The notes below the pieces were generated by a model. It was not told the origin of the DNA and ran no database searches. It was given only the letters and a program-made list of their open reading frames with translations. Shown piece by piece: positions 1 to 5,741 of a stretch of 18,489 nucleotides of DNA (position 1 is the stretch's first letter; every line of letters begins with the position of its first letter). The position numbers were made by a program, and so were the translations under genes. The stretch comes from an uncultured Oscillospiraceae bacterium (lineage in GTDB: Bacteria > Bacillota > Clostridia > Oscillospirales > Acutalibacteraceae): positions 1 through 18,489 of the forward strand of contig UQQR01000031.1 of assembly GCA_900543215.1 (NCBI GenBank), read 5' to 3'.

Positions 1-135
1 ATTTTTGCTTTGCAAAAGTCCGGTCAACCTTACATAGCTAATTCTTGATTTCACTTATTGTTTGAAATTCGGCGTCTTTGACGCCTGTTTCGTTATGCCT
101 TTTTTTACCGTCTTGTATTTTTTCATCAGCCCCTC
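1..135. other. Left-edge non-coding stretch with small hairpin
   Basis: No recognisable gene. A perfect 6-bp hairpin, GGCGTC-TTT-GACGCC, lies at 71-85 and could end a transcript entering from outside. On the minus strand there is a 23-codon reading frame at 126-55 (ATG, lysine-rich, stop TAA), preceded by GAGGGG only 3 nt before the ATG. Right after its stop a GTG opens a frame that runs 18 codons to the window edge. Neither resembles a family I know. They may be the start of a gene or mobile element that continues off the window. Confidence 0.35.
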
Positions 136-168
136 TTTTTAGACTTGACTTTTAATAGTTAGTCTTTC
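136..168 (-). repeat. 33-bp repeat, left copy of an edge-to-edge inverted pair
   Basis: The 33 bases here are an exact reverse complement of 18436-18468; identity stops on both sides of the 33 bp. Read on the minus strand the unit begins GAAAGACTAACT and ends GTCTAAAAA. It can fold on itself: AGACT pairs with AGTCT, then a bulge, then four more pairs (one wobble), around a loop of about 6 nt. It lies just beyond the murA terminator, in the same orientation relative to its neighbouring gene as the right copy. It could be the end of an insertion sequence, a dispersed short repeat or a recombination site; the sequence alone does not decide. Confidence 0.8.
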
Positions 169-170
169 TG

Positions 171-225
171 AAAAAACCGACATTACAGCAAAATTTCTTA
201 ATCGCATTTCGCTGTAATGCCGGTT
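171..225 (-). terminator. Rho-independent terminator of murA
   Basis: Arms 175-189 and 211-225 pair over 15 positions with one A/C mismatch, around a 21-nt loop. On the minus strand the stem runs directly into a T6 tract (plus-strand A run 171-176). It begins 20 nt past the murA stop codon, so it most likely ends the murA transcript. Confidence 0.8.
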
Positions 226-244
226 CAAATTGCTTTAATAGCTA

Positions 245-1531
245 TTACGCCTGCTTTAAAATCGGGACATTGTCGGGTACATTTACACGCTTTATATCAG
301 CCCCGAGACCCGAGAACTTTTCAACGACATCTTCGTAGCCCCTGTCAATATGGTCGATTTCTTCAATTTCGGTTACTCCGTCAGCTACGAGTCCCGCGAT
401 TATCATTGCAGCTCCCGCACGAAGATCCACAGCTCTTACGGGAGAGGAGTGCAGTTCTTCGACCCCGGTTATAACCGCCATCTTACCGTCAACCTGTATA
501 TCCGCGCCCATTAAGGTGAGCTGTTCAACATACCTGAACCGACTGTCCCAAACGCCCTCCGTAATTATACTTGTACCCTCGGCAATGCTTAAAAGCACTG
601 CGATCTGGGGCTGCATATCGGTAGGGAAGCCGGGGTGCGGCATAGTTTTAATATTGCATTTATGCGGGCGACGGGTCATCTGAACCCTTACGGCTTCATC
701 ATATTCAGTCACTTCAGCGCCGGTCTCAACAAGTTTTGCTATTATTGATTCAAGGTGCTTGGGTGTTACATTTGTAACAAGAACATCGCCCCTTGTAGCG
801 ACCGCCGCCGCCATATAGGTGCCCGCTTCAATCTGGTCGGGGATTATACTGTATGAGGTGCCGTGCATATGCTTGACGCCCCGTATTTTAATGACGCTTG
901 TGCCGGCGCCCATAATGTCGGCTCCCATTGAGTTGAGAAAATTCGCAAGATCAACAATATGCGGCTCGCGGGCGGCGTTTTCTATAACCGTAAGACCGGA
1001 CGCTTTTACCGCGGCGAGCATTATATTTATCGTGGCGCCTACCGAAACAACATCAAGGTATATAGAGCAACCTGTTAAATGTTGAGCCTTGGCGTCTACC
1101 ATACCGTTTTCAATGGCCATTTTAGCACCTAAAGCCTCAAAGCCTTTAATGTGCTGGTCAATGGGGCGAACGCCGAAATCGCAACCTCCGGGAGGAGCTA
1201 CCCTTGCTCTCTGCATACGGCCGAGCAATGCGCCCAGAAAATAACTTGACGCTCTCATTCCCTCAGCCATTTTTTTTGTAACAACGAAGGAGTTTACATG
1301 GCGAGGATCGATTTCCACGCTTGATTTATTTATAGGTTTAATCTGCGCACCCAATGAATGCATAGTTTTTAAAAGCGTTGCAACATCGGATATGTTTGGT
1401 AGGTTTTCAATAAGACATGGCTCGTCTGACAGCAAAACTGCCGGAAGTATAGCGACAGCCGCGTTTTTGGCGCCGCTTATGCGAACCTCGCCTTTAAGAG
1501 CATTGCCGCCTTTAATTACGAATTTCTCCAA
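245..1531 (-). CDS. murA: UDP-N-acetylglucosamine 1-carboxyvinyltransferase (MurA)
   Basis: MurA transfers enolpyruvate from PEP to UDP-GlcNAc, the first committed step of peptidoglycan synthesis, in the cytoplasm. The chosen start is a TTG at 1531, with GGGAG 8 nt upstream; this gives a 428-residue protein beginning MEKFVIKGG, the usual length. With this start the key residues fall at the E. coli numbers for Lys22-Asn23 (in SGAKNAA) and Asp305 (in FPTDMQ), and the PEP-binding cysteine is Cys117 (PPGGCDFG), close to E. coli Cys115. A GTG three codons upstream (1540) is possible but overlaps the ribosome site. The gene has its own consensus promoter (1631-1659) and terminator (171-225), so it is probably monocistronic, separate from the jag operon upstream. 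Firmicutes often carry two murA paralogues; which one this is cannot be told here. The Cys (not Asp) means fosfomycin sensitivity is expected. Confidence 0.97.
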   Translation of the reverse strand: MEKFVIKGGNALKGEVRISGAKNAAVAILPAVLLSDEPCLIENLPNISDVATLLKTMHSLGAQIKPINKSSVEIDPRHVNSFVVTKKMAEGMRASSYFLGALLGRMQRARVAPPGGCDFGVRPIDQHIKGFEALGAKMAIENGMVDAKAQHLTGCSIYLDVVSVGATINIMLAAVKASGLTVIENAAREPHIVDLANFLNSMGADIMGAGTSVIKIRGVKHMHGTSYSIIPDQIEAGTYMAAAVATRGDVLVTNVTPKHLESIIAKLVETGAEVTEYDEAVRVQMTRRPHKCNIKTMPHPGFPTDMQPQIAVLLSIAEGTSIITEGVWDSRFRYVEQLTLMGADIQVDGKMAVITGVEELHSSPVRAVDLRAGAAMIIAGLVADGVTEIEEIDHIDRGYEDVVEKFSGLGADIKRVNVPDNVPILKQA

Positions 1532-1630
1532 ATAAGGCACTCCCAGTCACATAAGATTTATATATAGTTTATCCTGATAATTCGTTTCAATCCGTTGCGT
1601 ATATACTAAGTAATATAAGCAACATATAGT

Positions 1631-1659
1631 ATTATATACATAATATGCTATTTTGTCAA
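1631..1659 (-). promoter_or_regulatory. Consensus sigma-A promoter of murA
   Basis: On the minus strand TTGACA (1659-1654) and TATAAT (1636-1631) are separated by exactly 17 bp, a full match to the vegetative consensus. Transcription should start near 1624, giving a leader of about 90 nt before the TTG start codon. Confidence 0.9.
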
Positions 1660-1668
1660 TTTATAATT

Positions 1669-1706
1669 AAAAAATTGACGGATATAGGGAAAACCGTAAT
1701 CCGTCA
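1669..1706 (-). terminator. Terminator of the rpmH-jag operon
   Basis: TGACGGAT (1676-1683) pairs perfectly with ATCCGTCA (1699-1706) around a 15-nt loop. On the minus strand the stem is followed by ATTTTTT. It lies about 20 nt after the jag stop and just upstream of the murA promoter, so it insulates the two units. Confidence 0.85.
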
Positions 1707-1726
1707 GTGAAAAAATCTGTATTCTG

Positions 1727-2674
1727 TTAGTTTATTTTGCCGTACAGTGGAGCGTTGCTGTCGCGCTTCGGCTCACGGGACGGGTCATTAACCGGTATTT
1801 GCTTTGATTGGGGAGCGCGGCGTGAGTAGCCGTCCCTTCTTCTGTTGTCTCTTCTCAAAGGTCTTAACTCCTTGCCTTCTATGCCTATAACGACATATCT
1901 TGCGGGACCCTCTCCGAAAGAACCCGATATAACTCCGTCAATAGACTGAACGGTAGTGTGTATTATTCTGCGTTCATAGGGGTTCATAGGTTCAAGACTG
2001 CGGCATTTGCCGGTTTTTAAAACCTGATCGGAAATACGCTTTGCAAGTCCCTTAAGAGCTTCCTCCCTCTTCTCACGGTAATTGCCTATATCAAGCGTAA
2101 CTTTATAGTATCCGCCGCCGTTGCTTGCGGCAAGCCCTGCGAGATACTGGAGCGAATCAAGTGTCTCGCCTCTGTGGCCGATAACCACGCCGAGTCCCTC
2201 GCCGTTAAGCTCTATGAGAGCGGAATTGTCTTTTTCGGCAATTTTAATTTCGGTATCCTCACAGCCGAGGTTTTTAAGTATGGATTTTAAGTATGCGATT
2301 GCTCTTCCTGCCTTGGAGTCGGGTGAAACAGAATCCGCACTTACGGTCTCCCCGTATCCGGAAACGGATTTTTTTACAGATGCGGTTTCCTTTGTTTTAA
2401 CCGCAGGCTTTGCTTGCGGTTTTTCCTGACGGACAGGCTGGTTATCTTCTTTTTGAGGACGGCTTTTTTTGCGTGCGGCAGGCTTTTCGTCCGGCAGCTC
2501 CACAAACACACGAACCTCCGCCATACGGCCGCCGAAAAGTCCCAAGGTCTTCTTTTTAGGGGTCGAAATTACTTCAAACTGTATGTCCGCGTCTTCTGAC
2601 ATATTGAGATCTGCTATGGCTCTTTCTTTTGCTTCGTCTATTGTTGAACCGAAGCCTCTTGCTTCTTTAATCAA
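1727..2674 (-). CDS. jag: Jag/KhpB family RNA-binding protein (SpoIIIJ-associated)
   Basis: Jag (KhpB in streptococci) is a cytoplasmic RNA-binding protein linked with YidC/SpoIIIJ and with control of cell elongation. The 315 residues divide into an N-terminal Jag_N domain (about 1-59), a charged Lys/Glu/Gln-rich linker (about 60-120), a KH domain with GHRG at 166-169, and an R3H domain (about 200-270) with the R-x3-H signature at Arg235-His239. A short strongly basic tail follows (RRDNRRR and similar). The start codon is TTG, with AGGAGG 6 nt upstream, so start choice is firm despite the rare codon. It is the last gene of the rpmH-rnpA-yidD-yidC-jag run and is followed by a strong terminator. 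The linker is long, but linker length varies widely in the family. Confidence 0.95.
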   Translation of the reverse strand: MIKEARGFGSTIDEAKERAIADLNMSEDADIQFEVISTPKKKTLGLFGGRMAEVRVFVELPDEKPAARKKSRPQKEDNQPVRQEKPQAKPAVKTKETASVKKSVSGYGETVSADSVSPDSKAGRAIAYLKSILKNLGCEDTEIKIAEKDNSALIELNGEGLGVVIGHRGETLDSLQYLAGLAASNGGGYYKVTLDIGNYREKREEALKGLAKRISDQVLKTGKCRSLEPMNPYERRIIHTTVQSIDGVISGSFGEGPARYVVIGIEGKELRPLRRDNRRRDGYSRRAPQSKQIPVNDPSREPKRDSNAPLYGKIN

Positions 2675-2704
2675 GTTGATCCTCCTTCTGTATTTTCAGG
2701 GGTA

Positions 2705-3619
2705 TTATTTTTCCGCAGTGCCCTTTATTTTCTTTAACTGCGATGCTTCAAAATCACATTCCTTATTGAGCTCTTTGAGTCTTTCGCGGGAAAGCATCTT
2801 TTGCGGACCGTAGAACTGTTGAACGCCTACCTGAATAAGACCGCCGATAAGTGAAGAGCACGCCCAATAGAACGCAACACCGCCCGGCAGTGTGAAGCCG
2901 ATGAACAGTGAAAGCAGGGGCATGGTAAGCATCATTCCCGCCATATTGGGAGAATCGGGGTTTATCTTCTTCTGCATTACAAGCGAAATCGCACTTGTGA
3001 GCATTTGAGCCAAAAAGGCTATTATAGGCATTATCCAAATAAGCTGAGCGTCGTGGAAGATATCAAACGAAAATTTCGGGGTCTGAGTAAGGTCTATTCC
3101 GAAAAAGTTGAAATCTATGGCACCGAGCTTGTCGGCAATCTGCGGAAAATCAATCGTTCCGTTTCTTACAGCCTCGATTATCTGAAGCTCCGCGCGGGCG
3201 TTGGCTGTTGTGCCGATCTGTTTTGCCGCTTCGGATATTACAGACGAATCTATGTGTACAAGATAGGTAAGGGGAGACATAATGAGGTAGTAAATGCTCA
3301 TCATCAAGACAAGGCGCAATACCATCGGCAGACAGCCGCCCGAGAGCGACACGCCTTCCTCTTGGTAAAGCTTTTGCATAGCCTCGTTATACTTTTGCTT
3401 GTCATCACCGTATTTTTTCCTGAGCTCATCAAGCTTCGGTTTTATACGGGTCTGCTGCACCGAGGATTTTTGGCTTTTAATGCTCAGCGGTATAAGCAGG
3501 ACATTGATAAGCAGTGTAAACATAAAAACCGCAGCGGCAAAATTGCCGCCGAAAAGACCGGACAAAAATTCAAGCGCCCAGCCGAAAGGAATGTTTATAA
3601 TATTAAATAGTGTTTGCAT
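2705..3619 (-). CDS. yidC: YidC/Oxa1/SpoIIIJ family membrane protein insertase
   Basis: YidC inserts and folds membrane proteins, alone or with SecYEG. The 304-residue protein begins directly with hydrophobic sequence and lacks the lipobox seen in several Firmicute paralogues. A transmembrane segment at about 28-48 is followed by a basic cytoplasmic hairpin (KSQKSSVQQTRIKPKL, then KKYGDDKQKYNEAMQKLYQEEG), which is diagnostic of the family. Further hydrophobic segments lie near 100-120, 195-215 and 230-270. The segment between the second and third membrane spans (about 122-180) is longer than in B. subtilis SpoIIIJ. The C-terminal tail is basic. It lies 38 nt after yidD and 30 nt before jag in one transcription unit. 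The ribosome site is weak. Confidence 0.95.
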   Translation of the reverse strand: MQTLFNIINIPFGWALEFLSGLFGGNFAAAVFMFTLLINVLLIPLSIKSQKSSVQQTRIKPKLDELRKKYGDDKQKYNEAMQKLYQEEGVSLSGGCLPMVLRLVLMMSIYYLIMSPLTYLVHIDSSVISEAAKQIGTTANARAELQIIEAVRNGTIDFPQIADKLGAIDFNFFGIDLTQTPKFSFDIFHDAQLIWIMPIIAFLAQMLTSAISLVMQKKINPDSPNMAGMMLTMPLLSLFIGFTLPGGVAFYWACSSLIGGLIQVGVQQFYGPQKMLSRERLKELNKECDFEASQLKKIKGTAEK

Positions 3620-3657
3620 TTATACACCGTCCATTCGTGCCGAAAACAAGGCAACGG

Positions 3658-3897
3658 TTATTTTTTGTTTTTTGTGCGCACCCGTTTTTCGGGTACGGGG
3701 TCATATCCGCCCTTGCAAAGCGGATTGCAACGCAAAATGCGCCGCAAAGCGAGCACGGAGCCGACTATTACACCTCTTTTTTCTATTGCCTCTATAGCAT
3801 AGGCTGAACAGGTTGGGGTAAATCGGCAACACGGCATCTTGACGGGAGAAATATTTTTTTGATAAAACTTAATTATTCGAATCAACAGTTTTTTCAT
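3658..3897 (-). CDS. yidD: Membrane protein insertion efficiency factor YidD
   Basis: YidD is a small peripheral inner-face membrane protein that assists YidC-dependent insertion. The 79 residues match the family nearly end to end: an amphipathic N-terminus, then CRFTPTCSAYAIEAI, then a hydrophobic stretch, then RCNPLCKGGYDPVPEK. The conserved cysteines are present. Its start overlaps the 3' end of rnpA by 29 nt in another frame, the usual arrangement in this cluster, which implies translational coupling. AAAGG lies 9 nt upstream of the ATG. Confidence 0.96.
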   Translation of the reverse strand: MKKLLIRIIKFYQKNISPVKMPCCRFTPTCSAYAIEAIEKRGVIVGSVLALRRILRCNPLCKGGYDPVPEKRVRTKNKK

Positions 3898-4243
3898 CTG
3901 TCTGAGCCTTTTCCGTAACGCCGGCGTCGTTAAGCAGTTTTTTCATAGACGCGGCGGCGGCAGTGCTTTTAATAGTCAGTATTCTCGTTCTTGCTACGAT
4001 TACAAAGTCGTACCCGTCTTTTAAGGCGGGCAGACATTCGCGGAATGCGGCATACACAACACGCTTTGCGCGGTTGCGCTGTACGGCGCCGCCGAGCTTT
4101 TTTCCCGCTGTTATCCCAAGCCGTACACCGTAACGGTTTTTCATTACATACACAACAAAATAAGGTGAAACAAAAGCCTTGCCCTTATTGTATGCACGGC
4201 GGAAAATATAATTTTCCTTGATTTTAATTAGTTTTTTCTTCAT
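3869..4243 (-). CDS. rnpA: Ribonuclease P protein component
   Basis: RnpA is the protein subunit of RNase P, which trims the 5' leader from precursor tRNAs. The protein starts MKKKLIKIKENYIFRRAY. The family signature is visible as VQRNRAKRVVYAAFRE, and the N-terminal F-R-x-Y region is typical. The chosen ATG at 4243 gives 124 residues; a GTG at 4258 would add five. Neither has a clear Shine-Dalgarno sequence, and two small hairpins lie just upstream (4260-4279 and 4285-4297). The C-terminal tail past the conserved core overlaps yidD. It follows rpmH, as in most bacteria. Confidence 0.95.
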   Translation of the reverse strand: MKKKLIKIKENYIFRRAYNKGKAFVSPYFVVYVMKNRYGVRLGITAGKKLGGAVQRNRAKRVVYAAFRECLPALKDGYDFVIVARTRILTIKSTAAAASMKKLLNDAGVTEKAQTDEKTVDSNN

Positions 4244-4259
4244 AACTGTCTGTATCACG

Positions 4260-4297
4260 CCCGAAAGAAAATAATCGGGTCAGTCCCGTAAAACGGG
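4260..4297 (-). promoter_or_regulatory. Two small hairpins in front of rnpA
   Basis: CCCGA (4260-4264) can pair with TCGGG (4275-4279), and CCCGT (4285-4289) with ACGGG (4293-4297). Both lie in the leader immediately upstream of the rnpA start, where no Shine-Dalgarno sequence is seen. A role in limiting rnpA translation is inference. A looser inverted repeat (TTATAATAATGA near 4317 with TCATTATAA near 4352) lies further upstream in the same spacer. Confidence 0.4.
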
Positions 4298-4360
4298 CAA
4301 CCGCAGGCTTAACGCTTATAATAATGACAGAACAGCGCCAAAGCGCATTGATCATTATAA

Positions 4361-4387
4361 AAGGAAAAGCCACGGTGAAGTGGCTTT
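4361..4387 (-). terminator. Hairpin overlapping the rpmH stop, likely partial terminator
   Basis: AAAGCCAC (4366-4373) pairs perfectly with GTGGCTTT (4380-4387) around a 6-nt loop; on the minus strand it is followed by TCCTTTT. The stem overlaps the rpmH stop codon. As rnpA follows about 140 nt later without an obvious promoter, this probably attenuates rather than ends transcription, keeping L34 in excess over RnpA. Confidence 0.65.
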
Positions 4388-4520
4388 AGTATGTCAACTG
4401 CTTTCTGCCCTTAGCTCTGCGTCTTGCGAGAACCTTGCGGCCGTTGGATGTTGCCATTCTCTTTAAAAAGCCGTGCTCCTTTTTTCTGTGGAGCTTCTTA
4501 GGCTGATATGTCCTTTTCAT
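4386..4520 (-). CDS. rpmH: 50S ribosomal protein L34
   Basis: A 44-residue, very basic protein that reads MKRTYQPKKL, then HGFLKRMATSNGRKVLARRR, ending GRKQLTY. This is full-length bacterial L34, a structural protein of the large ribosomal subunit. AAGGAGG lies 8 nt upstream of the ATG. It is the first gene of the rnpA-yidD-yidC-jag cluster and has a near-perfect promoter about 110 nt upstream. In most bacteria rpmH sits divergently next to dnaA; here the upstream neighbour is a co-directional LOG-family gene instead. Confidence 0.98.
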   Translation of the reverse strand: MKRTYQPKKLHRKKEHGFLKRMATSNGRKVLARRRAKGRKQLTY

Positions 4521-4608
4521 TTGCGAAACCTCCTTGAATCAGTATGTTGGCGGTTATGCGGACCGAAATACAAAGTCCTGACAAGAAGCCATAACCTATC
4601 GAGTATAA

Positions 4609-4638
4609 ATTATAACTCAAAGCCTGTAGCTATGTCAA
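4609..4638 (-). promoter_or_regulatory. Sigma-A promoter of the rpmH operon
   Basis: On the minus strand TTGACA (4638-4633) and TATAAT (4614-4609) are 18 bp apart. Start of transcription is expected near 4602, about 80 nt before rpmH. Confidence 0.88.
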
Positions 4639-4640
4639 TA

Positions 4641-4670
4641 AAAAGTTTTTTAAATAAGAAAAAAACTTTT
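4641..4670 (-). terminator. Weak AT-rich hairpin after the LOG-family gene
   Basis: AAAAGTTTTTT (4641-4651) pairs with AAAAAACTTTT (4660-4670) around 8 nt, overlapping the stop codon. On the minus strand it ends in TTTTTATTG and abuts the rpmH -35 box. The stem has only one G-C pair, so termination may be partial. Confidence 0.45.
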
Positions 4671-5259
4671 ATTCCGTCTCCTTTGCGGTGTATCTGAGTT
4701 CCTCGGTCACAAAGTCCGCCGTCGGATTTGCCTCAAGATAGTCAAGCAGCTTGTCCTGCGAGTCAAATACCGCAAACAGCTTTAAATTATCGGGCGATAT
4801 AAAGTGCTTGAGCACAGAGGAGCGGAGCTGTTTTATCAAATCATCGTAATATCCGCAGGTATTAAGAACAGCTATCGGTTTTGAATGTCTGCCGAGCTGT
4901 TTAAGCGTGAGAATTTCAAAAAATTCGTCAAGCGTACCGGGTCCGCCCGGAGTGATTACAAAGGCGTCTGCCTTTGATTCCATGACCGCTTTGCGTTCGC
5001 GCATAGTTTCGGTGTATATTACTTCGTCACATTCCTCGTATATAACCCCGCCTGAAGCAAGAAATTCCGGCACTACGCCGATTATTTTGCCGCCGCCGGT
5101 TTTTATGCCGCGCGCGGCAGCACCCATAAGTCCGTGCTTACCGCCGCCGAAAATAAGGGTATGACCTCTGTCGGCGAGCTTTGTTCCTAAAATCTCCACC
5201 GGTTTTATATATACACCGGCTATAACGCTGCTTGAAGCGCCGTATACGCAAATATTCAT
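4669..5259 (-). CDS. LOG family protein (TIGR00730-type putative nucleotide phosphoribohydrolase)
   Basis: A 196-residue Rossmann-fold protein, the usual length. The family marks are GGGKHGLMG (38-46), MRERK (86-90) and PGGPGTLDE (104-112), the phosphate-binding loop and catalytic Arg/Glu. Members hydrolyse nucleoside 5'-monophosphates, in plants and some bacteria cytokinin riboside monophosphates, to free base and ribose phosphate. Older databases call them lysine decarboxylases, which is wrong. Its ATG overlaps the stop of the Nudix gene as ATGA, implying coupled translation. The pairing with a Nudix hydrolase fits a nucleotide clean-up role, but the substrate cannot be read from sequence. 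Confidence 0.93.
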   Translation of the reverse strand: MNICVYGASSSVIAGVYIKPVEILGTKLADRGHTLIFGGGKHGLMGAAARGIKTGGGKIIGVVPEFLASGGVIYEECDEVIYTETMRERKAVMESKADAFVITPGGPGTLDEFFEILTLKQLGRHSKPIAVLNTCGYYDDLIKQLRSSVLKHFISPDNLKLFAVFDSQDKLLDYLEANPTADFVTEELRYTAKETE

Positions 5260-5741
5260 AGCACACCTGATTTGATATCTAATATTTTACCGTTTAAGAC
5301 TGCTTTTAAAAGGGTATCGCCCTTATATTCAAGCTTTAACGAAAAGAAAGGTGCATTTTCTTCGAGTAAGCGAAGAAATATCTTGTCGCCCTCCCAAACA
5401 GGCAGGGAAAAGAGCCGTTCCTTTTTGACCCATTCAAGTACGCCTTCATCGCAATCCTTGATTTTTCCCGAAAAGCTGTCAGAATAAAAAATATGCATAT
5501 ATTCGGTCTCCCATTTGTCAGACACAAATGTTACGATTCCTCGGTATTCCGCACCTTTAAGAGTAAGCCCTGTTTCTTCGTATACCTCACGGAGATTACA
5601 TTCCTCGGGACTTTCCTTATCCTCGAATTTGCCGCCTATGCCGACCCATTTGTCACGGTTAAGGTCATTTTCCTTTTTTATGCGGTGGAGCATAAGGTAG
5701 CATCCGTCTTTTTCAATATGGCATAGGGTAGTGTTACGCAT
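5256..5741 (-). CDS. Nudix hydrolase, MutT-like (8-oxo-dGTP diphosphatase type)
   Basis: A 161-residue Nudix protein. The Nudix box G-x5-E-x7-R-E-V-x-E-E-x-G-L is complete at 37-59 (from Gly37 through REVYEETGL), so the metal-binding glutamates are intact. The sequence up to the box (TTLCHIEKDGCYLMLHR, KWVGIGGKFE) resembles Firmicute 8-oxo-dGTP diphosphatases of the MutT type, which hydrolyse NTP analogues to monophosphates; the real substrate is inference. It shares one base with the stop of the upstream LTA-synthase-like gene (TAATG) and four with the downstream LOG gene, so the three are one translationally coupled operon. Confidence 0.93.
   Translation of the reverse strand: MRNTTLCHIEKDGCYLMLHRIKKENDLNRDKWVGIGGKFEDKESPEECNLREVYEETGLTLKGAEYRGIVTFVSDKWETEYMHIFYSDSFSGKIKDCDEGVLEWVKKERLFSLPVWEGDKIFLRLLEENAPFFSLKLEYKGDTLLKAVLNGKILDIKSGVL

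Noticed and set aside
55..126. 23-codon minus-strand gene at the left edge
   Set aside because: It is very short and of low complexity, and the GAGGGG is only 3 nt from the ATG. It is noted in the edge entry but not called as a gene.
3005..3610. 201-codon plus-strand frame opposite yidC
   Set aside because: The minus strand encodes a clear, full-length YidC; the opposing frame has no family features or start signals.
4669..5259. Lysine decarboxylase
   Set aside because: The PGGxGTxxE motif and size identify the LOG/nucleotide phosphoribohydrolase family; the decarboxylase label is an old misannotation.
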